NCBI GenBank assembly: GCA_964610155.1
Contig: CAZSUY010000004.1
Span: forward strand, 1-64,000
DNA length: 64,000 bases
From: JAFGBM01 sp964610155
Lineage (GTDB): Bacteria; Actinomycetota; Actinomycetes; Actinomycetales; Demequinaceae
Reading direction: 5' to 3'
How positions within the stretch are numbered: position 1 is the first letter of the stretch; every line of letters starts with the position of its first letter. This document shows positions 1 to 9,010 of the stretch, piece by piece. The translations under genes and the position numbers were made by a program. The notes under the pieces are model-generated. The model saw only the letters and a program-made list of their open reading frames with translations, was not told where the DNA came from and made no database searches.

Positions 1-3000
1 GGAATCGGGAGAGGACGGGGTCGTAGTAGCGGGCATTCAAGTAGACGAGCCCGGTGTCAGTCTCGTCGGTGACTTGATTGAGCCAGCCGTGATCGATCGA
101 GAGATTGTCGTCGCCTCGCACCGCCCCATATGGCATGTATGCCGAGCGGGTGACATCGGTTTCCAGGTTCACGATCGTAGAGGACGCCTCCTCCAAACCG
201 GTCGGAGATTGGGCATCCGGATCGACCTTCATCATCACTTGCGCAGAGCCCTGCATATCCCCCAACAGGAGAGACAAGGTCGAGGCGGCAGGGGTGGCTT
301 CCCTCACGGCAACCGTCGCACCACCGAACATATAGAACCGGGTCCCGGTCACAAACGACGTGCTCTCAAGCTCGATGTCAGTCGTATGGTTGGTGGTCGT
401 ATCCAGATCGGTGACCTCCGTCGAACCCAGATACGCGGTCGCAGCATCCTGGGTCACATTGATCTTCACGACCCTCTGCCCCGACCCGTCATACACATAC
501 AGGAACGTATCCCCACCCGTCTCAACGGTCTTAACCAAGTTCGAGAGCACATCCCACGTCAATATGGTCGTATCCCCATCGACCGTCCGGGAGTCCATGC
601 GTCCCGCTCCGTCATACTCAAACGTGTCCTCTATCGTCCCGTCATCAACACTCGTCACCGCAGACACCGGACCCGTCTCCCCCCCATACGTGAACCCGTC
701 CGACACCTCCACCCCCGTCCCCGAAGCCAGGTTCACAATCTCCGTAATCCTGCCCGCAGCTGAGTACTCCCAAGTGGTCGCATACGAGACCCCATCGGCC
801 AAATCCCAGTCCGTGTCAAACTCCACCGGAGCAGCCGACCCACACGCCTCATCCCACGTCCATGCTGCACTAAGGCGGTTATGCCCGTCATAGGCGTAAC
901 ACTGTCGAGACCCCTCTGCCGAGGGCCGGTCGTCCACAATCGAGGTCACCCTGCCTGCGTCATCATGAACCAACGTGTCGTATTGCAGGAGTGTCCGATC
1001 CGTGCCTTCCCCCAACCCATCCGTATCAAACGACGCCGACAAACTCGTCGGCACCCGGCGAACCGTATCCCACACGACGTCCCGCGTCACCCCATTGCCG
1101 TACTCCCGTTGAGTGAACTGGCCCGTCCCATCGACCGTGACCCCCGACACGAGCTCCATCGACCATGTCGGAGTCGACGCCGAATCCTCAAGCGTCAAAG
1201 TCTGAGCCATCCCATTCAGGCGATATCCCGTCGACACGGTCTCCGCGGGAAGCCCACCAATAGCCGGCAACGTCGTTCCCGTGACCACACCCGTTTGTGG
1301 TTTTCCCGTCGTTGTGTCGTCATAGGTGACCGAGGTCGTGTATTCGTAGCCCGACAGGTCACCCAAGCGTGTCGTCCCATCGGCACTCTCCGGCAACGTC
1401 AGGGTCGTCTCCAGCGGTCGACCATAGTCATCAAAGTCATCGATCGTTGACGTGACCGTGAACGGCTCCGCCGTCGCCGGCGTCTCCCCAACCTCGATCA
1501 TCGATGTCGAGGTGGTCGTCTTGAGCGCCCCAATCGGATCGTCACCTTCCTGATTGACATAGGTCCACAGCGTCTCCGACTCCCACGTTTCGACCGTCTT
1601 CCAATCCGATTCCCCCGGCACCTCCGTGTCATAGTCACTGAACGCCCGACGCATCGTCATCCGACCCAAATCGTCATATCCCATCCGGATATCCCCGGTG
1701 GCAGACGTAACCCATGTCGTCTGCCCATTCTCGTCATACTCATACGTCGTGTCCCCAGAGTTCGGGTCGCTCATGTATGTACGCCGCCCCGCAAGGTTCG
1801 ACACGAACACCGTGTCGTTGTCCTCCGCATCCGTCACCGTGACCTTCGAAAAGCCCTCCTCCGCCCCCGAAAGGTCAGGAGATACCGCGTCAACGTCATA
1901 GGTGTGATAGTCGTAGGCGGTTGTGATCGGATCCGTACACTCACCAGTGGATAGCGTCAGCGTCGCACACTGACTCTGCTCCTTGAGCCGACCCAAAACG
2001 TCGGTTTCCGCTACCGTGCCCGAACCATCCGGACCCAAAGTCATCGTCACCGGACCCGCATAAGCGGTCTCTGTTGACGTCACCTCGGTATCCGTTGTCG
2101 GGGTGCCCTCAATGTCGACGATACCCATAAGGGCGGTCTCCACCGTCCGACCGAGATCATCGTAGGTGTTGAGGGTGTAGGACGATAGATCCTCTGTCTC
2201 CGGACTCACCAACCCCGAAGCAATCTGTGCGGGGGCCTCGTTGTTGAAGAACGGTGCCGACGTCCACTCCACCTGGCCCAGGCTGTTGTAGTAGGTCGCG
2301 GTCACCGTGCGACCCGGCAGACCATTCGGGTCCTCCACCCCATCGAGATACCGCTTCCCATCCGCCGCTGGCGTGTGCTGCTCCACAGCCCTCCCCCACC
2401 CGTCGAGGAAGGTGTAGGAACGGCGGGTGGTCTCCGTCGAGTCGAACCCCTGGAAGCGCTCCTCCCCAGCGGGTGTGTTGGGGGCGGTATCGGCCACGAA
2501 CTGGGCCGAGATCACCGTCACCGGGGTGGTGCGGAGCGAAGGGCCATTCGCATAGACGTCATACACATACAACACCGTCGGAATGTCCGGATCGATTGGG
2601 GTTGCCGGTGGCTCCGGTTGCACAGGTGCCATCACCGGGCTGTCCGCCTCACCCCACTGGGCCGGTGCCCATCCCGCGACCAGAAGCCCCAATGCGTCGT
2701 ACTGGTAATGGGTCCAGTCCTTATCGTTCGGACCCTTCTGTTTGACGACGTTGCCTCGGGTCGGTTCCACCCAGGTCGACGACACCTGACCCAAAGGTCG
2801 AGTCACCGTCGCCTTCCACAGGTCGTCCTCGGTGGTGTAAGCCCAGGAGGCCGATTCGTTCGTCCAATCTGCGGGTTTTTCTGCCGTTCCGAGATTCTCC
2901 GGAGGAGTCGCGGGCATCCAGGCGGCGACGATGCGTCCGTCGTCCTCGTCATACGCCGCATACGCGTCTACGTGGGCGGTTGCAGTGGTGTAGGAGCGTT

Positions 3001-6000
3001 CCGCCGTGGGCAACCCCCGAGTCGGAATGTTCACCCCGCTCCAATCCCCAGGCACAGTGTCGTACCACGTCTCGGACCTGCCGGTGAGGACCCATTCGTC
3101 ATCAATCCAGTAGAAGGATTCGACGACTGATGGGAGGACGAGATACGCTTTCGTTTCACTCTCGGGATCGCCTTGGACATAGGTCGTCGTGGAGCGTTGG
3201 GTTTCGGTCTCATCGATGATTGTGCCAGTCCTCGAGGTCACGACCGTCTGGGATTCCACGGGGAGGAACAGGGTCGTTTCGAATTCCGACGTGATCTTGT
3301 CATACACGGTCGAGGACTCGGACGTCACCGACCAGTCGCCGTCGAACGATGTCGACACGCTCGACGGGGTGAGGACGGTGTGGGGGCTGTGGGTGATCGA
3401 CACCGGACCGAACTTCCAGTCCGGGACCGCCCCTGTGGGGGTGGAGTCGTAGGTGGGTTGCGATGCGGCGACCACCTCTGCTCCCCCCGACTCCCCAGGA
3501 ATCGTGGTCTGGCTGGAGGCGACCCTGCCCGACAGGCGCGGGTCATCCGTCAAGGTAGACCCGTCATACAACGAGGTCAGTTTGTTGCCTATGGTCCCGC
3601 GGTAATACTGGTTCGTGGTAACCACGGCATCCGGATGGGTGAGGAATACCCAGTCCCCTGATCCGCTGAGCGCATACCGGCCTCTGCCAAGGGAATCGGT
3701 GACGAAGATGTCTGTCGTCCCGTCCTCATCGTCATCGAAGTTCCCGAACTTGAGTTCCGTGGAGGCGACACCCATGGATGGTTTGTCGAGGTAGGACCAG
3801 TCTGCGGTTCCCTTCGAGGAAATCTTCCAGGCACCGTTCGCGTCTTGAGTGAAGACATCGGTGTATCCATCGGCATCGAAATCCCCAAAACGCAGATCCG
3901 ACAGCGGAGTACTCGAGTCTCCTGCGAGACCGATCCAATCCGGATGACCCTCATACAGGTAATTCCAGATCCCACCATCCCACCAGGAAAAGACATCGGT
4001 CTTGCCGTCGCCATTGAAGTCCCCAAACCGCAAGTTCTCAACAGGGGCTCCAGTCCCTGAGATGTATATCCACGCCGTGTGACCTTCGTATAGGTAGAGC
4101 AACTTCCCGGTTGAGGTTTGGCGGTGGAAGACGTCGGTCTTGCCGTCGCCGTTGAAGTCCCCGAACCGGAAATCGTCTAAAGCCACACCCGAATCGCTGA
4201 GATAGACGTACTCCGAAGCTCCCCCCGGGGAGTACTTCTGCTGACCCGGGACAGAGGTGAACACATCGGTTATCCCGTCCCCATTGAAGTCTCCGAACCT
4301 GAGATCCTCTAGCGGTGTGGTCGTGTCACCGTCATACAAGTCGATCCATTCACCGCTGGCGGAAGGCGAGTACATCCACGTGTGGTCGGTATCGAAGGCG
4401 AAGACGTCTTGTTCACCGTCTCCGTTGAAGTCCCCGAACTCGATATCCGACAGTGTCAAACCTGTGTCGGCCGCAAGATCGAAGAATCCTGTGACCCCTG
4501 CGGAGGAGTACTGCCAGTCACCATCGGTGACGGTGAATACGTCGGTCCTGCCATCCCCGTTGAAGTCCCCGAACCCCAGGTTGGACAGGGCCACTCCCAT
4601 ATCTGCAACATCACCGAGGTAGGACCAGTCTGCGGTTCCCTTCGAGGAATACTTCCAGGCACCGTTCGAGTCTTGGGTGAAGATATCGGTGTATCCATCA
4701 CCGTTGAGGTCACCGAGCCTGAGGTCCTCCAACGCGACAGTCGAATCGGCGTGCAGGTAGGTATACCCGACGGCCCCCCCGGATGAGTACCGCCAGTCGC
4801 TGGCTGACCTGTATGCGAAGACGTCCGTCTTCCCGTCCCCGTCGAAGTCTTCGAAACGTAGATTCGATATCGGAGTAGCTGAGTCCGCAGCTAGAGAGAG
4901 CCAACTGGAGTAAAGACCCCCGGGCAGGTAGTACCAGTGCCCATCGCTGGGGTTGCGCCAGAAGATGTCGGTCTTGCCGTCCGCGTTGAAATCCCCGAAC
5001 CCCATGTCGCTTAGCGCCGCCGTTGTCAAAGCCAGGTTCTCATACGCCTCGGCGCCCCCGGGCGAGTACTTACACTGGTTCGAAGCGTCCTTCATGAACA
5101 CGTCAGTAGTCCCGTCACCATCGAAGTCCCCGAACCGGAGATCCGCAAGCGGTGTAGTTGTGTCCCCGTCATACAGGTCGACCCATTCACCGCTGGCGGA
5201 AGGCGAGTACACCCACGTGTAGTCGGTGTCGAAGGCGAAGATGTCTTGTTCACCGTCTCCGTTGAAGTCCCCGAACCTGATATCCGACAATGTCAAACCT
5301 GTATCGGCCGCAAGATCGAAGAATCCTGTGACCCCTGCGGAAGAGTATTGCCAGTCGCCGTTGTCAATATTGAGCACGTCTGCTCTGCCGTCGCCGTTGA
5401 GGTCAGAGAGCGCGAGGTCGTCGAGATCCACTCCCATATCTACGACCTCATCGATAGGCGCCCATGGGCCCGTGGCACCGGAGGAATACTCCCAGGAACC
5501 GTCAGCTTTCAGCGTCATGATGTCCGTCTTGCCGTCACCGTCAAAGTCCTCGAACCGGAGGTCAGCAAGAGCAATGGTTGGGTATGACGGAAGGATCGTA
5601 TAGGTCACGGCACCCCCGGACGAGTAGCGCCAATCGGTGGCCGACCGATAGGCAAACACGTCGGTCTTCCCGTCCCCATCGAAGTCCCCGAACCGAAGAT
5701 TCGACAGCGGCGTGGCCGAGTCCCCAGCAATGTTTATCCAAGACCCAGTACCGCCTGAAAGGTAGTGCCACGTGCCGGCGGGGGCGCGGTAGAAGATGTC
5801 GGTACTTCCGTCGCCGTTGAAGTCACCGAACCGATGGTCACTCAACGCGAGGGTCGTCGTGTTACGGGACACCCACGCGACCGCACCGCCGGGAGAGTAC
5901 TTCCCTCCCGTGCCTGGCTGGGTATACACGTCGGTGATGCCGTCCCCGTCGAAGTCCTCGAACCTGAGGTCCTCCAACGGGACATTCTCATCGCCCCATA

Positions 6001-9000
6001 GGTCCACCGGATCCCCGACACCGCTCGCGTAATACGACCATTGGCCGTTCTCATCGGACGTGAACAGGTCCGCCACACCGTCTCCGTTGAAGTCCCCCAC
6101 CCGGAACCGGCTCGGATCGACCCGAACCACCTCACCGGCGGTATTCCTCATCGAATCGGGAGCCATCATCGAGGAAACGGTTTCGAACCCTCGATACGAC
6201 GAGTAGGTGGCATCCCCAGTCCCGGGGGCATACAACACCGAATCGGCGAACCCATACGCCGGTGTGCCCCCATACTCATACAGATGCGTCATCGTCGGCG
6301 TGTCGGCAACCGCATCCACAAGATCCACCTTTGTGACCACATAGTTATGGAAGATCTCCGTAGTTGTGCCGCGTTTGACGGCGTAACAGAGTTGATTGTT
6401 GGTGGCGGAGTTCACCGTGTGGGTCGCGTTCCAGGTTGCGTAGCCAGCCGAATCCGCCCCGCCTTGAGGACACAGGGTGCCTTCCGGCACCCCGGATGCG
6501 TTCAAAGTGCCAGCGGTAGGGGTCGCATAGGTGACATCAATCCGGCCACCCATGTCGGTCAACACACTCGAGATTCGCATCCGGTCAAGAGCCCGTTGCG
6601 GGGTGTAAAGGGTGTATCCGGGAGTCATATCCCAGTCGACCCTGTTGTTGAGACGTTTGCCGCTGAACTTGGTGAGATAGGTCTGACGATCGTCGAGGGT
6701 ACGCTCCTCTGCGGTCTCTCCAGACTCATCTCCATACGCATACGTGTAGACCGAATCCAGCCACAAGGACCTCGCCGACCCGTCGTTCGTCGTCGGGAAC
6801 GCCGAAATCAACTGAGTCGTATCCACCGGGACCCACGATTCACCGACCTTGACCGATGTATTGATCTGGTTGAGCCTCACTGTCGAGAAGAACACCGGGG
6901 AGTTTTGGCTCGAAAGGCACGAAGTGCCGGTACAGATCAGGTCTGCAGGGACGTCCGGATAGGATGCGGCCGTACTTGTGCTCACGTCCGCGCACAACGT
7001 GTTGATATCCGCCCCCGTTGGCAACGGGTCGAAGAACTGCCCATACTCCACACACCGCTCGACGAGGTCGAGCTCGACCTTCGCTTGGGGGGCTGACAGA
7101 ACACCCGGCGCCGGGGCGGGCGTCCACGTCTGGCCATAATCGATCCGCTTGAGTTGAATATCTCGCACGTATGTGTAGGTCGAACCGTTGGTGTACTTGT
7201 TTGGAGTATCCGGGGTGTAGTAAAAGTACGACATGGCGTTGTCGTTCACATCGACAACCAGGTCCAACATGAACCGATACCCCTGATTCTGGACGATCCC
7301 TTGGGAGCCCGACCACCCGGGTTCACCAGCCTGGTTCCCCCACACTGGAACAGTCGCCACCGAATCGGACGTTTCCGAACCTTGGGTGACGCCATACCCG
7401 AAGTAGTACACCGACCCGTCCGAGGTCATCACCTCGAAGTATTCCCCGTCGTTGTCCCCGTTCCCACTACGACCGGAAGCCCCGAAATAGCGGGTGATCT
7501 TGAGCGTCGGATCCGACGCCGCCTGATACGTCGCCTCATTCCCCTCCGTCTTCACCCACACCAACTCTTCGGTCATGCCATTGAGCGACAACGCATATAT
7601 GGCCTCGTCAGGCTTGTCCGTATACGGCGACGCCCAACACATCTCCGGGGTGGAGCCGCCGTCGTCCTTACACGGCTTATACAGCCTTTCGATGTAGCTG
7701 ACGGGCATCGTCCAGCCCTCGCCGACGATCCCGGCTTGCGAGTTTGTGGCGATCGACTTTCCATCAACCGTCTGCGACGAATACGACAACACCACACTCG
7801 GGACCGGACCCACCTCTACCGGTGGCACCTCGATCGGAATGCTGTAGGTGAAGGCACCCGTCGGTTCGGACACTCCCCACGTTCCCCTAGGCGCTAAATC
7901 GGTCGCCTTGAACGTCCCGGATTGTGAGTCCGCTCCCGACACGGCAGCGATGATCGTCCCCCCAGGCTGCGTCTCCATCGACACCAGGGTGGATCCGAGC
8001 GGGCCTCCGCCCCCGCCCGCTCCCGCGGAACGATCGGACGTGTTTCCCCCATTGCCACGCTCAGGCATCTCGATACTGCTCATCGCGGCGGTCTCGACAG
8101 GGACCAACACCCGCATCACCCCGTCAACGCCCCGTGTAAATGTCACGGGTGCACCTTCCAGACAGCCCGGCTCCTCAGGGGTCGTCAACGCGCACTCCGG
8201 CAACATGATAAACATCAACCGGTCCCCGTAGTCCCCCCCATAGGCGTTCTGGAAACCCGAGGTATCGAACGCCACCTCCACCCATCCCGTATCCCCCACG
8301 TCTGTTGGCGACACTCGGGCAGCAAACGCAGACCCCGGAACCCCACCCTCGTCCCCGAAACCCGGGATGACCTCGACCTGAACCTCGGAACCGGCGTCCA
8401 CCTGACGATGCTTGGACTGAACCATGTCGGAACGACCCAACGCGCCAATGAGATCGATCTTCCTGAGGAAATCGAGCACATCCTGAACTTGATCATCTAT
8501 CGGGGACTCAGCCACCCCTACGACGATGCTGCCCGGCACCCCGCCCGGACTGGCCTGACGGCCCAGGATCTTCTCCTCGAGACCGGCCCGAGAATCCACC
8601 ACGAAGAACTCGGTTGTCGCGCGGGGAAGAACCCCTTCCGACGCCTCAAACACCCCATCATCGGCATCGTTCTCCGCAGGATCGACCGAACCGACCCGCC
8701 GAGACTCAACCGGCACGACCGGGGCCTGGTCGAGCAACTCGTTCCCATCAATGGTCACCACACCTGGATCATCGATATCCGGATCATCACCCGGCGATGG
8801 AGAAGGACTCGGCTCCGGGGTTGGATCTGGGATTGGCTCTGGGGTTGGCGACACTTCAGGAGAAGGAGACGCCGACGGCGAGGGGGAAGGCTCCGCCGCC
8901 CACGTCGCGGTCGAGGTCACTAGCAAGGCGAACGCACACACCCCTGAGATCAGGCCAACCCACACGGATGTAAGGGACCTCCAGACCCCCCGCTTCGTCG

Positions 9001-9010
9001 CAGAAGTCAT
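1..9010 (-). CDS. Giant secreted SpvB/FG-GAP/RHS-repeat protein (C-terminal end beyond window)
   Basis: The frame is open from the ATG at 9010 to the window edge, 3003 codons with no stop. Residues 1-36 form a Sec signal peptide with a hydrophobic core ending in TATWAA. A Pro/Ser-rich spacer (about 37-70) and an SpvB-like region (PTGAFTYSIPIEVPP near 385) follow. Eighteen FG-GAP units (D-F-N/D-G-D-G) span about 960-1783, and YD/RHS repeats fill about 1800-2980. The last visible residues, GLVYLNARYYDP, are the RHS core, so the variable C-terminal part lies outside the window. The start codon overlaps the stop of the upstream gene by one base (TGATG), so the two are probably coupled. SpvB plus FG-GAP plus RHS resembles TcB/TcC of ABC toxins, but the signal peptide points to export by Sec. 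A polymorphic toxin or surface adhesin role is inference. Confidence 0.9.
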   Translation of the reverse strand, partial: MTSATKRGVWRSLTSVWVGLISGVCAFALLVTSTATWAAEPSPSPSASPSPEVSPTPEPIPDPTPEPSPSPSPGDDPDIDDPGVVTIDGNELLDQAPVVPVESRRVGSVDPAENDADDGVFEASEGVLPRATTEFFVVDSRAGLEEKILGRQASPGGVPGSIVVGVAESPIDDQVQDVLDFLRKIDLIGALGRSDMVQSKHRQVDAGSEVQVEVIPGFGDEGGVPGSAFAARVSPTDVGDTGWVEVAFDTSGFQNAYGGDYGDRLMFIMLPECALTTPEEPGCLEGAPVTFTRGVDGVMRVLVPVETAAMSSIEMPERGNGGNTSDRSAGAGGGGGPLGSTLVSMETQPGGTIIAAVSGADSQSGTFKATDLAPRGTWGVSEPTGAFTYSIPIEVPPVEVGPVPSVVLSYSSQTVDGKSIATNSQAGIVGEGWTMPVSYIERLYKPCKDDGGSTPEMCWASPYTDKPDEAIYALSLNGMTEELVWVKTEGNEATYQAASDPTLKITRYFGASGRSGNGDNDGEYFEVMTSDGSVYYFGYGVTQGSETSDSVATVPVWGNQAGEPGWSGSQGIVQNQGYRFMLDLVVDVNDNAMSYFYYTPDTPNKYTNGSTYTYVRDIQLKRIDYGQTWTPAPAPGVLSAPQAKVELDLVERCVEYGQFFDPLPTGADINTLCADVSTSTAASYPDVPADLICTGTSCLSSQNSPVFFSTVRLNQINTSVKVGESWVPVDTTQLISAFPTTNDGSARSLWLDSVYTYAYGDESGETAEERTLDDRQTYLTKFSGKRLNNRVDWDMTPGYTLYTPQRALDRMRISSVLTDMGGRIDVTYATPTAGTLNASGVPEGTLCPQGGADSAGYATWNATHTVNSATNNQLCYAVKRGTTTEIFHNYVVTKVDLVDAVADTPTMTHLYEYGGTPAYGFADSVLYAPGTGDATYSSYRGFETVSSMMAPDSMRNTAGEVVRVDPSRFRVGDFNGDGVADLFTSDENGQWSYYASGVGDPVDLWGDENVPLEDLRFEDFDGDGITDVYTQPGTGGKYSPGGAVAWVSRNTTTLALSDHRFGDFNGDGSTDIFYRAPAGTWHYLSGGTGSWINIAGDSATPLSNLRFGDFDGDGKTDVFAYRSATDWRYSSGGAVTYTILPSYPTIALADLRFEDFDGDGKTDIMTLKADGSWEYSSGATGPWAPIDEVVDMGVDLDDLALSDLNGDGRADVLNIDNGDWQYSSAGVTGFFDLAADTGLTLSDIRFGDFNGDGEQDIFAFDTDYTWVYSPSASGEWVDLYDGDTTTPLADLRFGDFDGDGTTDVFMKDASNQCKYSPGGAEAYENLALTTAALSDMGFGDFNADGKTDIFWRNPSDGHWYYLPGGLYSSWLSLAADSATPISNLRFEDFDGDGKTDVFAYRSASDWRYSSGGAVGYTYLHADSTVALEDLRLGDLNGDGYTDIFTQDSNGAWKYSSKGTADWSYLGDVADMGVALSNLGFGDFNGDGRTDVFTVTDGDWQYSSAGVTGFFDLAADTGLTLSDIEFGDFNGDGEQDVFAFDTDHTWMYSPSASGEWIDLYDGDTTTPLEDLRFGDFNGDGITDVFTSVPGQQKYSPGGASEYVYLSDSGVALDDFRFGDFNGDGKTDVFHRQTSTGKLLYLYEGHTAWIYISGTGAPVENLRFGDFNGDGKTDVFSWWDGGIWNYLYEGHPDWIGLAGDSSTPLSDLRFGDFDADGYTDVFTQDANGAWKISSKGTADWSYLDKPSMGVASTELKFGNFDDDEDGTTDIFVTDSLGRGRYALSGSGDWVFLTHPDAVVTTNQYYRGTIGNKLTSLYDGSTLTDDPRLSGRVASSQTTIPGESGGAEVVAASQPTYDSTPTGAVPDWKFGPVSITHSPHTVLTPSSVSTSFDGDWSVTSESSTVYDKITSEFETTLFLPVESQTVVTSRTGTIIDETETQRSTTTYVQGDPESETKAYLVLPSVVESFYWIDDEWVLTGRSETWYDTVPGDWSGVNIPTRGLPTAERSYTTATAHVDAYAAYDEDDGRIVAAWMPATPPENLGTAEKPADWTNESASWAYTTEDDLWKATVTRPLGQVSSTWVEPTRGNVVKQKGPNDKDWTHYQYDALGLLVAGWAPAQWGEADSPVMAPVQPEPPATPIDPDIPTVLYVYDVYANGPSLRTTPVTVISAQFVADTAPNTPAGEERFQGFDSTETTRRSYTFLDGWGRAVEQHTPAADGKRYLDGVEDPNGLPGRTVTATYYNSLGQVEWTSAPFFNNEAPAQIASGLVSPETEDLSSYTLNTYDDLGRTVETALMGIVDIEGTPTTDTEVTSTETAYAGPVTMTLGPDGSGTVAETDVLGRLKEQSQCATLTLSTGECTDPITTAYDYHTYDVDAVSPDLSGAEEGFSKVTVTDAEDNDTVFVSNLAGRRTYMSDPNSGDTTYEYDENGQTTWVTSATGDIRMGYDDLGRMTMRRAFSDYDTEVPGESDWKTVETWESETLWTYVNQEGDDPIGALKTTTSTSMIEVGETPATAEPFTVTSTIDDFDDYGRPLETTLTLPESADGTTRLGDLSGYEYTTSVTYDDTTTGKPQTGVVTGTTLPAIGGLPAETVSTGYRLNGMAQTLTLEDSASTPTWSMELVSGVTVDGTGQFTQREYGNGVTRDVVWDTVRRVPTSLSASFDTDGLGEGTDRTLLQYDTLVHDDAGRVTSIVDDRPSAEGSRQCYAYDGHNRLSAAWTWDEACGSAAPVEFDTDWDLADGVSYATTWEYSAAGRITEIVNLASGTGVEVSDGFTYGGETGPVSAVTSVDDGTIEDTFEYDGAGRMDSRTVDGDTTILTWDVLSNLVKTVETGGDTFLYVYDGSGQRVVKINVTQDAATAYLGSTEVTDLDTTTNHTTDIELESTSFVTGTRFYMFGGATVAVREATPAASTLSLLLGDMQGSAQVMMKVDPDAQSPTGLEEASSTIVNLETDVTRSAYMPYGAVRGDDNLSIDHGWLNQVTDETDTGLVYLNARYYDPVLSRF
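3640..6130 (-). repeat. Array of 18 FG-GAP/VCBS units inside the RHS gene
   Basis: Eighteen copies of a 132-144 base unit each encode L-R-F-G-D-F-N/D-G-D-G followed by a short W-x-Y-S-S-G-G segment. The bases complementary to the DF codons fall at 3737, 3878, 4016, 4154, 4286, 4427, 4562, 4706, 4844, 4988, 5123, 5264, 5399, 5543, 5681, 5819, 5951 and 6089. Every spacing is a multiple of three. Units six apart are more alike than neighbours: 4331-4522 and 5168-5359 are nearly identical, 837 bases apart. FG-GAP units form beta-propeller blades in integrins and in the TcB toxin subunit. Confidence 0.9.

Noticed and set aside
3640..6130. Regular repeats that could suggest a CRISPR array
   Set aside because: Units are 132-144 bases long, all in one open frame, and encode FG-GAP motifs; there are no short identical repeats with unique spacers.
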